From contig CANNZV010001192.1 of the NCBI GenBank assembly GCA_947561585.1, forward strand, positions 248,001-312,000: a stretch of 64,000 bases of DNA, in the 5' to 3' direction. Source of the DNA: Caprella mutica. Taxonomy: Eukaryota; Arthropoda; Malacostraca; Amphipoda; Caprellidae. Below the pieces are notes generated by a model. It saw nothing but the letters and a program-made list of their open reading frames with translations, ran no database searches and was not told where the DNA came from. Positions 23,591 through 36,770 of the stretch are shown one piece after another (position 1 is the first letter of the stretch; every line of letters begins with the position of its first letter). The translations under genes were made by a program, and so were the position numbers.

Positions 23591-24851
23591 GAGATATTTG
23601 CTACTTGTGAATATTATGTTTTCAAATAAATATTTATTTCCAAAAAATTATCCGAATACATGTAACAACAAACAAATTTATACTTTATTGTACAATGACA
23701 TTTTGTATGAAAGTATTTTATTGATCTTTATACCTTTAAGCAAATTTTTATCTCATGAGATTTTTAAATTTCTTACAGCTTACTAGCTAGTGTTTTTATT
23801 TTTTATGAATTATTATTTTGCAGAAGGGTTATTAAGATTTAAGCGATGGAGGTACTTCATTTCTTTAAATATAGGAGATGCCTGCAGTTATCTAAAATAT
23901 TTATTGAATTCTTCGGACAGCTGTCGTTTGTTAGATACGTAATTTCAGCATAAGCGCTTTATTCTCAGTATCAACTCAATATATCTATTTCATAATTTTT
24001 TATTTTATAATTTCCCTAATTTGAATATCAATTCTGATTTTTTCTAATAAAATATCGGAATTTTAATTTACCTAGCTAATATCCTTCACCTGGATCATTA
24101 ATATAATGATACAATTTTAGAAGAATAAAATATTATAACAATTAAATATTATAACAATTTTATTATATATTAATTAAATTTTATAATGATCAGATTTTGT
24201 AATAATTAATTTTTATAATAATGAAACCCAGAAAGGAGATTTGACTAGCTAAAGATGAATATTAACATCAATAGAAATGTACTATCAAATGAAAGAGTCT
24301 CCATTTGATTTTTCAAATCATAGTTATTCTATATTCTTCTGTACACAAACCAAATCTATTATATATACAATATATATTTTAAAAGTATTACGATTAGTAT
24401 GTTTAGTTATGGAAATGTGAGATTAGTAAATTGCCAAAAAATCGTAAGGAATTAACTTTTCTTGTACTATATTTCAAATTAATATATTATTCATGAATAC
24501 TTATAAAATATAATTATATAACATGATATAGGATAGAGACTAAAAGGTTCATATGTTAATTAAGTAGATATCAACATATATGACAAGTAGTTGGTTACAA
24601 AATTCAATTTCTCGTTCTTCAATGTTGAGATTTCAAATTAAAAATGAATATGAACATTCTGTTGAGTATAAATATTTTCAATTAATACATTTTTTCTCTT
24701 CCACTATTTTCTTTTCATTAAAATGTAATATTAAAAACATTTATAATTTGTACCCTCAAAGTGTTCTTATATAATGATAATTTTATTTCATTACAAGTTT
24801 CATTCCCCACTGTTATTCCTTTTGAATGATTTGATTTGCTATCCCTATCAG
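23591..24851. other. No gene recognised
   Basis: AT-rich. One stray satellite fragment lies at about 24278-24302 (ATGTACTATCAAATGAAAG). The preceding receptor exons (TM1-TM6) were not found here, so the intron upstream of 24852 must be long. Confidence 0.5.
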
Positions 24852-25000
24852 GTGTCACTGGAGTACGACGAAGAGCTCACCCTCACCCCCAGCTTTCACC
24901 TCTTATGGGCATTCTGCCACTGGCTAGCCATGGCCCACACTGTCTTCAACCCCGCCATTTTATATTGGCTCAACACCACCTTTAGAAAAGTGGTATTTAG
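24852..25000 (+). CDS. Class A GPCR exon: third extracellular loop, TM7, start of helix 8
   Basis: The acceptor CTATCCCTATCAG ends at 24851. The exon opens in phase 0 and closes with two bases (AG) at 25000 before GTTAGC. It encodes VSLEYDEELTLTPS (loop 3), then a TM7 helix LLWAFCHWLAMAHTVFNP, then AILYWLNTTFRKVVF. HWLAM and the NP motif followed by WLN..FR are typical of the neuropeptide receptors of the NPY/tachykinin/RYamide-like branch of rhodopsin-type receptors. The NPxxY tyrosine is replaced by Leu (NPAIL), with a Tyr one place later. The GC content is far above its surroundings. Earlier exons lie left of the recognised sequence. The ligand cannot be told from this exon. Confidence 0.88.
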
Positions 25001-25719
25001 GTTAGCTATTTTAAGTTTTTTTTTTATGAATTTAGTGCATGCTTTGATATAAGAATTGAAATCACTAAGTTGCCATGCTGATTATACGTAAAGAGATTAC
25101 AATCTTAATTCCAATCTATGCTTAATTGAAAAGAAACCAATGTAAGCTATGCATATTTAAACAAAACCTTTCGATAAAGTTAAATAAAATGCAATATGGC
25201 TGGACCATCAAGACCATTGAATTATAAAAAAAGAATTGATTATTGTAGATGACAATAGTGATTTATATAATATCTTTTCCAAAGAATGTTTATTGAATTC
25301 ATCATTCTTTGTTACCCACTAATTTTACTAGTAATTCACCTTCACGGTAAACAATAACACTAATCACCTCTAAGCTAATAGGATTACTTTGCAGTCACTG
25401 CCCTACATTGTTAGTGGTGAAATGGTATGGTTGTTTTTACCAGAACAAAACAGAAAAACATCATCATATGGTAACTAATTAATACCTAATTAATTAGAAA
25501 AATAGATGTTTGTTCGGTTCATAATTGCAGCATTATACAACCTTCATAATATAATAATAAAGTAAAAATAGAATTATATTCATGATTACTGGCCTTTTAG
25601 GATGTAAATTGTTCTAATTTCATTAGACATCAAAAATATAATCTCAATATATTGATTGTTTGATGAATTTTTCTTCTTCTTTATTTTTAATTCAAACCTT
25701 CTCACCATTCTTTTCTTAG

Positions 25720-25789
25720 ATTGATGTACAAACTTCTTCCTGAAAAATGCCGATGTTTGTTCAACATGAAAAGTAATGCACTGCAATGA
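25720..25789 (+). CDS. Receptor helix 8 and short C-terminal tail, terminal exon
   Basis: A strong acceptor (CACCATTCTTTTCTTAG) precedes base 25720. The first base completes the AG of the TM7 exon to AGA (Arg), and the frame continues LMYKLLPEKCRCLF, NMKSNALQ and TGA at 25787-25789. Joined to ...NTTFRKVVF this makes an amphipathic helix 8 followed by a Cys pair (KCRC) of the sort that is palmitoylated in class A receptors. The tail is short. Only 11 bp separate the stop codon from the left inverted repeat of the 17.5-kb segment, so this exon's 3' UTR would run into repeat DNA. An alternative tail uses the exon at 43969. Confidence 0.75.
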
Positions 25790-25800
25790 ACCGGTGTGCC

Positions 25801-26364
25801 CAAGAAGGTTATGATTCTTCCGTCTAAGATTTTAAAAATATAGATAAAAACGCCTAAGAGTTTTTAGGTTATCGTTTGAATAAAATATTTTTTCTAAAAT
25901 ACTGGTATTAATGAATATGGTTATATAAATAGTTACAATTAACGATAGTAATTTTAACGATATATTTTTTAAGGATATCGTGTTATAAGGTTAAGGCATT
26001 TATACCTAATTTTTTTTAAATACAGTTTTTAATGTATATTATTTTTAGAATATAGTACTTTTTGGATATAGGTTATTAAAATAGCATTTCTAACTCACAA
26101 GTTTTTAAAGTTATAGTAAATAAAGATATTGTTTCTAAGAATACGTACACAGCGAAAATGTTTTTTGAGTTACTGTCTCCACCGCCTAAGTTCCTATCGA
26201 TACAGTTCAGTATGGATATTGTGTATTCTGAAATATGGCACTAACGCAGACTTTTCTCTGATTGGTCGTCCAAAACCTACAAGGAGAAGGGGGCGGAGTC
26301 CTGTTATATGCAGTCATATGGGTATTTTAGCAAAAACAGCAACAGCGCTTCATAAATTGAGTTG
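25801..26364. repeat. Left ~0.56-kb inverted repeat of the 17.5-kb segment
   Basis: This region is the diverged inverse complement of 42735-43258. The best block is a 31-bp identical stretch at the inner edge (contains GAAGCGCTGTTGCTG when complemented). Other shared blocks are ACACAATATCC and the outer tip AAGGTTA. Much of it consists of CTTAGAATATA-type sub-repeats. Frames here (26129-26368) are not genes. Confidence 0.75.
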
Positions 26365-28373
26365 TTAGATATATAATTAATATCAGCTCTAGTTACATTA
26401 GATTTTGGTTATCGATGGTTATTAGGGATGTGACAATATAGAACATATTCCTTTCTTTATATTGTCACATATTATATGCCTATCTCTGCCATATGTAGCA
26501 GGTACATTTGGAATTCCGTTCCTTAGTCTTGAATTGTTCAATTAAAATAATTGTGTTTTTAATTACTAAATTAAATTTTATACCGTAAAATACGTGCTAT
26601 TAGTTTACATATTTTAGAGAAGTAGGTACAACTTTTTAAAATAAATAAATTCATTTATTTATCAATGACAATTACTAACAGTAGCTAATTACTAAATACC
26701 AATTGTTATATATATTTCCTGATATATTTGTGTTTTTATTATTCCACCTACGAACTTTTTAGATTTTAATGAACATTTTCATAAAATCTAGGAACTAAGT
26801 TTACGCATTTAATAGCAGTATATCTAAGGGAGTCCACAGATAATTTGAAAACGTTTTCTATGCAGTGGTCACTGAAGAAAACTGTATAGGGAAGCTGTGG
26901 TAGACTATTTCATGTTGCAAAGTGACCAAGTTGCACATATTTATCGGTTTGCATATATGCACACATGCATATTTTATGCTCTTGAAATATTTTGCAGAGT
27001 CACTGCATGTATGCAATATGCACAATATCAAATTATTAATCTGTATTATATTTCGCTTAAGAAATTACATCTAGGTAGGTAGCCCAATCTAGTATAGGTA
27101 TTCAAGTATATATCAATTTTGTACACCTACCTAAAACCTATTGATTGAGGATTTCTTTGAAATCTGTAGATTAAGTAATTATTTTATTTCTGAATGAATG
27201 TATTTTAATTGCATATGATATAGTTTATAATAGATTTTACCCTGTACAAGTTGCGTTTAAAATTACAACGATATCACATTTTCCACTATAACTAATATTT
27301 GTTGTATTAATACTAATATTTGTTGTAGTAAACGCGTCTATATATATTATATCAATACGTAAATTACTGCCATTTAAGTAGGCTATACAGCTAATTATTT
27401 AAAATAATGGTTTGTCGCAGTTGAAGCAGTGCTACCTACTCTACTAGCTTCAACAGCATCTCATAATTCTTGAATCAGAGATATTTTGAAGTGTAAATTG
27501 AATATACTAGGTAACTAGAATCTAGATCGTTCATTTATGGTTGATTTGTTGTAGCCAAATTTCAATAAAATAACCATAAACTTTAGATTGTTGAAGCCTG
27601 AAATTTTATAATTTCAAATTTGACATAACTAAATATAAAATTCCTAGTAGATATGAATCTTTATCATTATGTATAGGCTATAGCTACACAAAACTAGAAG
27701 GGTAGTACCGTGCGGGAGTATTTTGTGACGTGACAGAAGTGAGGCTTTACCATGCTATTTTGTTTATACCTATTTAATGATATAAATACAGCTCATTACA
27801 TACCATTATCATGGCATTCACATAAAGAATTTTACGATGATTACGAATATGTCATCCAATTTTGTCTAAAATACATATTTACCTACATGAAATTATTTTT
27901 ATTTCGTATATTTACATGTATTTAGAGCGGCAATAGAGCATGGTATAATAACTATGCTATTTCAAGGAAAAGGACCTCTAAAGTTATATTTATGAGATCT
28001 ACCTATATAATATATATATTTATGAGATCTACCTATATAATATATATATATGACCTGTAAAATATATTAATTCATGGTGTTATTAATTCTCTTAGAATCT
28101 CATATTTTGTTGAGTCACCCCTGATAGGTTTTCGTCTGGGAAGTTTTCTATTATGGTATTGTGTTCTTTGTTTGTTAGTTTGTTCGTCACGCACTCTCAT
28201 TGCGTCCAGTTGAAATACATTTAAGAGCTGTTATTTCTTCATTTCATTTCCCCCTTGATGTTCATAATTGCACCAAATCATGTCAAATAACTTAAAAAAT
28301 TCTCTGAGACTATTTATTATATATATTTTTTATTCATTCAGATCCAGAAAAGTTTCAAACTTGTGGAACATTA
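26365..28373. other. No gene; TACCTA/TAGGTA-rich DNA
   Basis: The region is enriched in TAGGTA/TACCTA words. GGGATGTGACAATAT near 26420 with its complement TATATTGTCACAT at 26458 forms a small hairpin. A direct 30-bp duplication lies at 27991-28048 (TATGAGATCTACC twice). Confidence 0.45.
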
Positions 28374-29639
28374 CACAGAGAGAAATGCATAACCTTATTT
28401 AGCTGATTTGACTAAATCTGATTTACACATACAGATTCTCTGATTTATCATTATGTTCTACATTTTCATTTCAGTTGCTGCATAAGGTGATTGTCTGATT
28501 TAACGCTTGCTATTTCATAACTATGCAGCTAAATGTTTGAGCTCTGCATTGAGATTTGTGGTTAATCAGATCAAAATCTCTTCTGAATAAATACTAATTA
28601 GTAATCAGATCTGTTTACCGGGTGACGCCATTACTGTTTTAGATGTCATTGTGTGTGTACATGTTTGAAAATTATATTGTGATAAATACATATATAGCCT
28701 AGACTAAGTGAATTTAACTAGCTGATATGTAGGTTAAGATACCTGACTAGCAGTTATAACATAATTTTAGGTATCTAGGTAGTATTTGGCATTGAATGGT
28801 GAGCACTGAGTCATACTAACAAAGAAATTAGTGAGACATATAAATTTGACAGCTTCTAAAACACAGAACCTATGTTCTATTTAACTTGAGGTGATTTTAA
28901 ATTTGTAGTACCTATATACATAACAAAATTAATATGGCAATAGTGACATATTTATAATTTTATATTAGGTATGTTATACCTAGCATATTGACTTAAATAA
29001 CCATTACCTATATAACTGCTCCATAATCAATACCTACCAATTTGACTTTAGAATTTGAAATATACCATACCTTGGTACCTACTACCTAACTTTCTGCAGA
29101 ATAGGTATCGAACAATTTTCTGCCAAAATTCTGAAACAAATCTGACTCTTTCTGAAGCCTACAGCTACTAGGTACCTGAGGCTAATTAGACTGAGTGAAT
29201 CTTTCTTAAAATTCCAATATAAAAGTATCTAGTATGAAGAACCAAAATGTATATTTTATCATTCCTAATCCAATATTTTCTTTAATTTCCAAATATTGAA
29301 ATACTAATTATGAAAATATAGGTACTGATCTTATGAGATAAATTAATTTAGCCAAGTTTCCATAGTTAGTTTTTTGAATTTGTGGTTAAGTAGGTATGTG
29401 TGGGAATGCTCACCAATAAATTAGGAAGGACTTTAGACTCCTGTAGAGAAAGGAAAAATTGAAAAAATTTAATTTGTTGTGTTTTTTCTAATTTTTCCTA
29501 TGCTACAATGTTGTTGCTAATATATAAAAAGAAAATTGGAGACTGACAAGTACCTAAAAATGTTTGAGAGTCCTTTGCACTTAGGTGGTATTTTTTTACA
29601 CACAATTTTACTTCAAAATTTAGACAACTGTAACTATAT

Positions 29640-29770
29640 ATGTTGCCTGCTGCCTGGCCGGCTGGCGGCTGGCCTTGCTGACAAGTGGCAGCAACCGCAG
29701 CTTGCACTTGCAGGCTTGCAGCCTGGTTACTGCCTACTGGCTTCAGTGGCTTGCCAGTCAGCAGAATATG
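29640..29770. other. GC-rich GGCTTGC/GCCTGC-rich patch inside E1
   Basis: Clusters of CTGGC, GCTTGCA and CAGGC in a setting of about 28% GC stand out. It is open in frames on both strands (29498-29776 minus, 29536-29802 plus), which reflects composition. No family is recognised. Confidence 0.5.
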
Positions 29771-31717
29771 GGACATTTTCTGAGTTCCTTAGTTTCTCTT
29801 AAATTTACATGTATTTACTGAGAATAGAAACCAAATGGCAAAATAGAGGATATCTTGTAGTACAGATTACCACTTTCTGCAGTCTGGCTTGCTAGCAATG
29901 GGCCATGGCCTCATTAGCTAATGCCTAATGGTCGCTACTGACTTGCTGACTCTGAGAGTGATTCTTAGGGATATAGGTACCGACTACTACTAATCTACTA
30001 TTGTAGGTATGTTAATCCAAGTAAAATTGTATGGCTCGTAAACTCTCCATTAGTCTCTCCAGCTCTCCAAAAATCACCAGAGTGATCAAATTACCATAAA
30101 TTCTCCCCAAAATAACATTAAATTTGTAGCATAGGGGAAAATCAGATATCTCTCACCATTTGCAAAAGAAAAGCTCAAAATAACTGTCACAGACTCGCCA
30201 TCAAAATGGCGAGTTTGACATGCTTTATTACCTGGATGTTAATAATCACACATAAAATGTTAATAATGCCCCACATTTTGAGACTGGCTGAAACTTAAAA
30301 GGGAGATACTGACACTCTTTAGCATATGCAATTTGTCAGAAATTTGTTAATTTATCTTAGAAATCACTATATTTACAATTTTTTCATAATCAGACAGTTA
30401 TGCAATTAAACTAATAATTGTAAGATTTCTCTCAATAGATTCTATCATTCTGAAATTTCTAAATTAGGTTCATTCTGCAATTTTGTAAGTTAACAATTGG
30501 GCATTGGCTAATTATTAATATATTACCAGTTGGCAGTTACATCATTAGACATTAGGTACATCATTAGACATTAGGTACATCATTAGACATTAGGTACATC
30601 AAGAGCTCTAGTCTGTTGGACTGTCCTTAGATACCTTGCAATGCAGCAAGTCTTCAGAGTATGGGATATTTTCAATATTTTCTGATTGAACAATCATTAA
30701 TTAATTTAATTTCATCCTGTATTTACTGCTCACTCAAAGCGTGTCAAATTTGTCCATGATTTCATTTTGAGAACATTTTGTCTTCAAATATTTTCAAATC
30801 TGTCTCTAAAATCACTAAAATTCTCTAAAATGTCTTCAATAATAACATGTAACCATAGGAATTTGTTAGGAATTTGTCTCCAAGATCTTGCAAAGATATA
30901 TTTTCCCTCAAAAAGTGTCTTCAAAGATCTTTGGTGACAAGGATGCGCTTTCCATAATTCTTGGTGAACACTTTACCAGTTTCTGTAATTTTACAACGCA
31001 GCATTGACATGTAATTTTAAATTATTTTTCATAAGCAACACCTAATTAATCTTTCTATTAATAGCATATGCAATGTTTATTGGTATAGATACAAATAGCA
31101 ATTGTCATAGGAATTTCAATGATTTTATTTTTGCAAAACGGTACATTATTGTGCAATTTGATTATCAGCCTAAGTCTCTGTCTAGCTACCCAATGCATAA
31201 GGCTGTTAGTAGCCTACCAGTGGCACTGTGGCAGTCTTCATTCAAATTTCAGTGCAATGACATCTGTAGACTTTTAAATTTATGATGAAAATGATCTTTT
31301 ATTGATACATAGCTAGATCATGTCAACTGTTGGAATAGCAACCTATGCATGAATGATGAAAAACAATAGAAATTTTAAATCCGCTGCATTTAGCTAAGAA
31401 ATTCATCTGTTTGGTAGCATAACTGTTCTCCTAAAAATAGTTTTTGTCAATCATTGTTGCTATCAAAAATTATCCGAATTAGTCTTTATTTGTTCTATAT
31501 GAATTATATATAATTATAATGGTCATTATAAGTATATTTTCAAGTTCACTTTCTATTTCAGACTTAGCTATAGCTATTATGCTACATCAAATGTTTATCT
31601 TTAATTTTATATTTAGCTATTTATATAGCTAATAGCTTTCTACTATGAAAATTTCCTTGAGTCGCTACATAGAGAATTACAAGAAGACAAATCAGAAACC
31701 TACAGTTTATGTTGCAG

Positions 31718-31781
31718 TGTGATCATCCGACTCTTTGCTGCAATTTGGTTCTTTGATGGTTCACATTTCTTTTTTTGCCAG
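31718..31781 (+). other. Exon-like segment a of E1
   Basis: Bracketed by TATGTTGCAG and CCAG|GTATGTG. One frame is open (VIIRLFAAIWFFDGSHF), but without an upstream partner it may be untranslated. Confidence 0.3.
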
Positions 31782-32284
31782 GTATGTGAATATTATGCTT
31801 TTTTTTACTATAAATCTATAATGTTGTATTATATTTATCTGCTTATATGTATCGATAGCCCTCTATTGAGATATTTGATATTCTCATTATACGAAATAGT
31901 CAGTAGCCAACTACACAAATAATAATCATTTTTATAGCTAGATTTCTTGGATTTTCAAGTTTTAGTCTTAAAGGAGCTAAACTGTTTGAAATTAAGTTGA
32001 GCTTAGCTACCTATAACAGTACCTATCATCTTAATCAAATTATTCTGTCTAGAGGAATATAAGTTGCTACCATATTTTAAGATGTAAAAATAGCTAGTGA
32101 CATTGTTTTTTATAACTAGCTAATTCTTTCTCTGTTTGCTTCTTTAATGTCAATTGCATTAAATTTATTTTTAATATCAGCAATTTGGCTTCTTGTTCCT
32201 AAGTAAATGTTCAACTCCCAATTAAATTAATTAAATATTACCTTTCTAGTTTCTACTAATTATTTCTATGAATTTTCATTTCAG

Positions 32285-32396
32285 GTTGAACTTATCTGTT
32301 CCCAGCAATAAATCACTTCTTTTTGAAGTGGCCTAGAGTCATCAGAGTTGAGACAATGCTTTAAGCTCGATCTGCATGATGAAAATTTAAATCAAG
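32285..32396 (+). other. Exon-like segment b of E1 (non-coding)
   Basis: Bracketed by GAATTTTCATTTCAG and AATCAAG|GTGAGT, both near-ideal. All three frames contain stops, so it would be 5' UTR or part of a non-coding transcript. Confidence 0.4.
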
Positions 32397-32941
32397 GTGA
32401 GTGGTGACTATTAAAGATTGTGTAAATCTTCATACCTAGTATTTACTTTATAGATAAAAATAGTTAGGAACACTAAATCAGTGAATAGGACACTAGGTGT
32501 AAATAATTAGCTAGCTCTAACTATTAGATAGCCAGGTAGTAGATATTTAATTGATATTATTTTCCTTAACAAGATATCAAATGAACTAGCAAGCTAAGTA
32601 GCTGTACATTGTTATCTAAAGCAATAGCTAACTCTTCTTTTGATGTGATTTCTATAGTTGATCAAATCTTATTATAGCTAGTAGCTATTCAATTGATTTT
32701 TTCTCATATTAATTTTCTCTTTTACAAGCATATTTATTTAATTGTTATATAGCTAGCTATTGAATCTCATTGATTTCAAAATTGGACTAGCTAACTCCTT
32801 ACCAATTACTAATATAAGTATGCTTGAATTTTGTAATTGCAACTATGCTGTGATTGATAAGATATTAAAGGCAATGAAAATAACTATAATCAAAGATTGA
32901 TAAGTTAATGAATAATTAATTGTGCAATATTATTATTCCAG

Positions 32942-33065
32942 ATGACTTTAATGTGGCTAAATCCATACATTTGTGGGGGCTCTGTCTTGTCCAGTTCAGA
33001 CTTTCAAAGAAGTTCCCTTGGAAAGCAACAACTGCAGAAACAGGGCCTCAAAATTTTTTTTGTTG
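32942..33065 (+). CDS. Exon-like segment c of E1: start of a 66-residue reading frame
   Basis: Acceptor TATTATTATTCCAG and donor TTTGTTG|GTAAGT. The exon begins exactly with ATG and stays open for 41 codons (MTLMWLNPYICGG at the start, LGKQQLQKQGLKIFF at the end), leaving one base. It joins in phase to 33451-33487 and then 33666-33705. I recognise no domain. The case rests on several good splice sites in order and on two phase-matched junctions. Expression or selection is not shown, and short frames can survive by chance. Confidence 0.4.
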
Positions 33066-33450
33066 GTAAGTACAGATTACACTTTTTATTGGAAAGGTCG
33101 AAGTAAATTAGCATGAAGAAAATGTCCATATTTTCAAGAAATAGTTACAAACTCAACGTTCAATTATTTTCCGCGGTTCCTAAAATGTCTTCAGTCTTCT
33201 GCATATTATTTCTATTTGTTTATTATAAATTTATATTATATTTCCTAATATGATATTTTCAATTCTATGCTGTACCTTCTCTTCAACGTTGAATTTATAA
33301 TTAACCTCAATTGAATAAAAGGCAATCAGTACAAAGATCAGTTTAAAAAGAATGTCAAATTAATTTTGTAGCTAGCTGTGTTGTTCATCGATTTAATAAT
33401 ATTGTTATGAACTATTAGAACTAATTGCTCATCTTCCTTACTAACCACAG

Positions 33451-33487
33451 GACGATGGTGGTATGGCGTTTTGCAGAGAAAAGAAAG
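33451..33487 (+). CDS. Exon-like segment d of E1 (GRWWYGVLQRKE)
   Basis: Acceptor CTTCCTTACTAACCACAG and donor AAAG|GTGAAT. The first two bases complete the G left by segment c (GGA), giving RWWYGVLQRKE, and two bases (AG) remain. Without splicing the frame ends at once in TGA, so the donor decides the product. Confidence 0.35.
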
Positions 33488-33665
33488 GTGAATTCGGGTT
33501 CAACCTTCAGTCTCCTACCTTCAAAGTAAAAGGAACTGCAGGAATTATTCACTTTGTCAAATCTAAAATTTGTCATAGCTGTAGACATTTGCCCATATCA
33601 AGTAGCTACTGCATCTCTGCTATCATTTTCCATTTGAATGTCCTCATCTTTGGATATTACTACAG

Positions 33666-33705
33666 AGGTGATAGCTGTTTAGGTGATAGCGAAAGAGCTC
33701 TATAA
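33666..33705 (+). CDS. Exon-like segment e of E1, with stop
   Basis: The acceptor TTTGGATATTACTACAG precedes 33666. The first base completes AG to AGA, followed by GDSCLGDSERAL and TAA at 33703-33705. The direct GGTGATAGC repeat inside gives the GDS...GDS pattern. This closes a 66-residue frame over segments c, d and e. Confidence 0.3.
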
Positions 33706-35502
33706 ACAGTTGACTCTAAAAGTTCAAATCAATTAATTGTGATAAATTCATATCATGTTCTGCATGGAATGGGTTGTAGCTATTGTAGTCAGCTATTACT
33801 TGACAACTTAAGCTATTTAGATACGGAATTGACTTTTCTGTCCTCGTATCATTGAGTTCAGAAATATCACTTTTAAATAATAATAGGAAGCAACTGGTAT
33901 ATATGTGTGGACAGCTGATGCCAACGTCATAGTTAAATATTGATAATATTTTATATCTATTTTTCACTATATATTTTTTTTTAATTAGTGTTTATAAAGT
34001 ATTGTGTCATATAATAGCTTATCATCAAATTGATATAATGTCTTAAATATCACTCTCTGCCATTTATTTAGTATCTCCTCTATTGGGTACTTACATTCAA
34101 CACAAAAAATAATATATATTTGCTATATTATTAGAAACTATTTGATATTGTTCCATAATATTTATGGTCAAAAAATTAATTATTCTAATAGTATATAGCT
34201 ATATACTAATAATTCTAATAGTATTTATGTATTAATAATTCGAATGATATTTATATATTAATTGTTCTAATAATATTTATTTATTAATAATTATAATAAC
34301 ATTTATTTGTTAATAATTATAACAATGTTTAATAATATAAGTTGATATAATAAAGGTGTTCATTTAATTTGAGTCTATGATTTTCCCAATTTCATGTACC
34401 ATATTTACTGATTGATATTTAAATATCAAAGCTATTTATAGTAATGAAGATATATCTTTATAATAACCAAGTATCAATAATCTGAGTGATGACAAGAGCA
34501 TCTGCATTGTAAATAAATTCGTATGTCTGCATTGTAGTTAAATATCTCCATAACATTGAATCAGACATCTGATTAACTGTGAAGTATCTCTTATAAACGT
34601 ATTCCTAAATCAGAAAAAGCACTTGGTAATCAGATTTCTGCTTTGTGACTAAGACTTTTTTCGCTCTGTGTAAAATATATACATCAATCTAAATTAAAAC
34701 ATGATAAAAGTACAAAACTAGCTAAAAATAAAAAGAACGATGCAGTGGGTTAACTTAAAATTAATCAATATATTTATTCCTACAGTATTTTTTAAAAACA
34801 ATTTAAAATCTGACAAGGGGCATTTCAAATTATTGGGTATATTATTAAAAAGATGAGTAGAAAACACTAATAATATTTTTGAACCAATGGAAAAATATTT
34901 CAATTAATTAAGGTTTATTTATTAATATTTATGTTTATTAAATCTTATTTACCATTTTTCTGATTGCTTAATATTACCTAAATAAATAAAAAGAAACTAT
35001 GATAATTGATACTTTCGAAAATAGTTTGCAATACGGCTATACGAGTGACAACAATTAAATACACAATTTACTATCCTCTATGACATCACAAGAGGACTGC
35101 GCACAAGAAACTCAATTTCAATTTGTAGTTATTGTATCATGGTAGTACCTATCCTATTTATTAAAGGATTTGAAAGACGAATTTATTTCTGAGTAAGGAA
35201 TCCTAGTATTCAGGTAATTTCATTTGGTAATGTATAAACCGAGAGAAAAAGAGTGTGCCGATATGGCAGATTATAATGTGTCGTGTCACTATACGTAAAG
35301 TGACACTTGAATAGGTATTTTGTTCCGACACAGATAGCTATTTATGACGTACGTGTTTGTGTGATAACTTATTGTGTGGTGTGTCACTGTGATGCATATG
35401 CATTTTCTCAAAAAGCATATAACCTGTTGCAAATGCAGTATATTCCCCAGTGCATATACTGCATATTTTGAAATGCATATTGTCAGTTGTCACAACCCTA
35501 AT

Positions 35503-36770
35503 GATGTTATACTGTCAGATAAAAGACACTGTGATGATGTACTATCAGTGAAAAGAGTCACTGTGATGATGTACTATCAGTGAAAAGAGTCACTGTGATG
35601 ATGTACTATCAGTGAAAAGAGTCACTGTGATGATGTACTATCTGGGAAAAGAGTCACTGTGATGATGTACTATCAGAGAAAAAGAGTCCCAGTGATGATG
35701 TACTATCAGAGAAAAGAGTCACTGTGATGATGTACTATCAGAGAAAAGAGTCACTGTGATGATGTACTATCAGAGAAAAGAGTCACTGTGATGATGTACT
35801 ATCCGAGAAAAGAGTCACTGTGATAATGTACTATCAGATAAAAGAGTCCTTTGATGATGTACTATCAGAGAAAAGAATCACTGTGATGATGTACTATCAG
35901 AGAAAAGCGTCACTGAGATGATGTACAATCAGAGAAAAGAGTCACTGTGATGTACTATCAGAGAAAAGAGTCACTGTGATGATGTACTATCTGGGAAAAG
36001 AGTCACTGTGATGATGTGCTATCAGAGAAAAAGAGTCCCTATGATGATGTACTATCAGAGAAAAGAGTCACTGTTATGATGTACTATCAGAGAAAAGAGT
36101 CACTGTGATGATGTACTATCAGAGAAAAGAGTCACTGTGATGGTGTACTATCAGATAAAAGAGTCCTGTGATGATGTACTATCAGAGAAAAGAGTCACTG
36201 TGATGATGTACTATCAGAGAAAAGAGTCACTGTGATGATGTACTATCAGAGAAAAGAGTCACTGTGATGATGTACTATCAGAGAAAAAGAGTCCCTGTGA
36301 TGATGTACTATCAGAGAAAAGAGTCACTGTTATGATGTACTATCAGAGAAAAGAGTCACTGAGATGATGCACTATCAGATAAAAGAGTCCTGTGATGATG
36401 TACTATCAGATAAAAGAGTCCTGTTATGATGTACTATCAGAGAAAAGAATCACTGTGATGATGAACTATCAGAGAAAAGAGTCACTGAGATGATGTACAA
36501 TCAGAGAAAAGAGTCACTGTGATAATGTACTATCGGAGAAAAGAGTCACTGTGATGATCTAATATCAGAGAAAAGAGTCACTGTGATGATGTATTATCAA
36601 AGGAAAGAGTCACTGTGATGATGTACTATCAGAGAAAAGAGTCACTGTGATGATCTAATATCAGAGAAAAGAGTCACTGTGATGATGTATTATCAAAGGA
36701 AAGAGTCACTGTGATGATGTACTATCAGAGAAAAGAGTCACTGTGATGATGTACTTTCAGAGAAAAGAGA
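35503..36770. repeat. Second 32-bp satellite array, about 39 units
   Basis: Same unit as 21884-23590, with its own variants: ACTATCTGGGAAAAGAG twice about 349 bp apart, several 29-33-bp units, and a 96-bp (three-unit) duplication marked by GATCTAATATC at 36556 and 36652. It starts right after a hAT-like tip (TTGTCACAACCCTAATGATG) and ends in unique DNA at 36771. Confidence 0.96.

Larger units (their letters stand above)
28374..34670. mobile_element. 6.3-kb TA-flanked element (E1) with exon-like segments
   Basis: The tips CACAGAGAGAAA and the complement of CACAGAGCGAAA are each bounded by TA (28372-28373 and 34671-34672). Subterminal words around AATCAGATNTG recur at both ends (28400-28620 and 34490-34650). 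The interior includes a GC-rich block (29640-29770) and a chain of exon-like pieces on plus (31718-33705). It shares internal stretches with the element at 54012-57730, for example CCAAGTAAAATT near 30018 versus its complement near 56810. The TA duplication suggests Tc1/mariner-type mobilisation. No transposase was found. Confidence 0.65.

Noticed and set aside
29498..29802. Genes on both strands in the GC-rich patch
   Set aside because: Opposite frames open over the same GC-rich repeats; no splice or family support.
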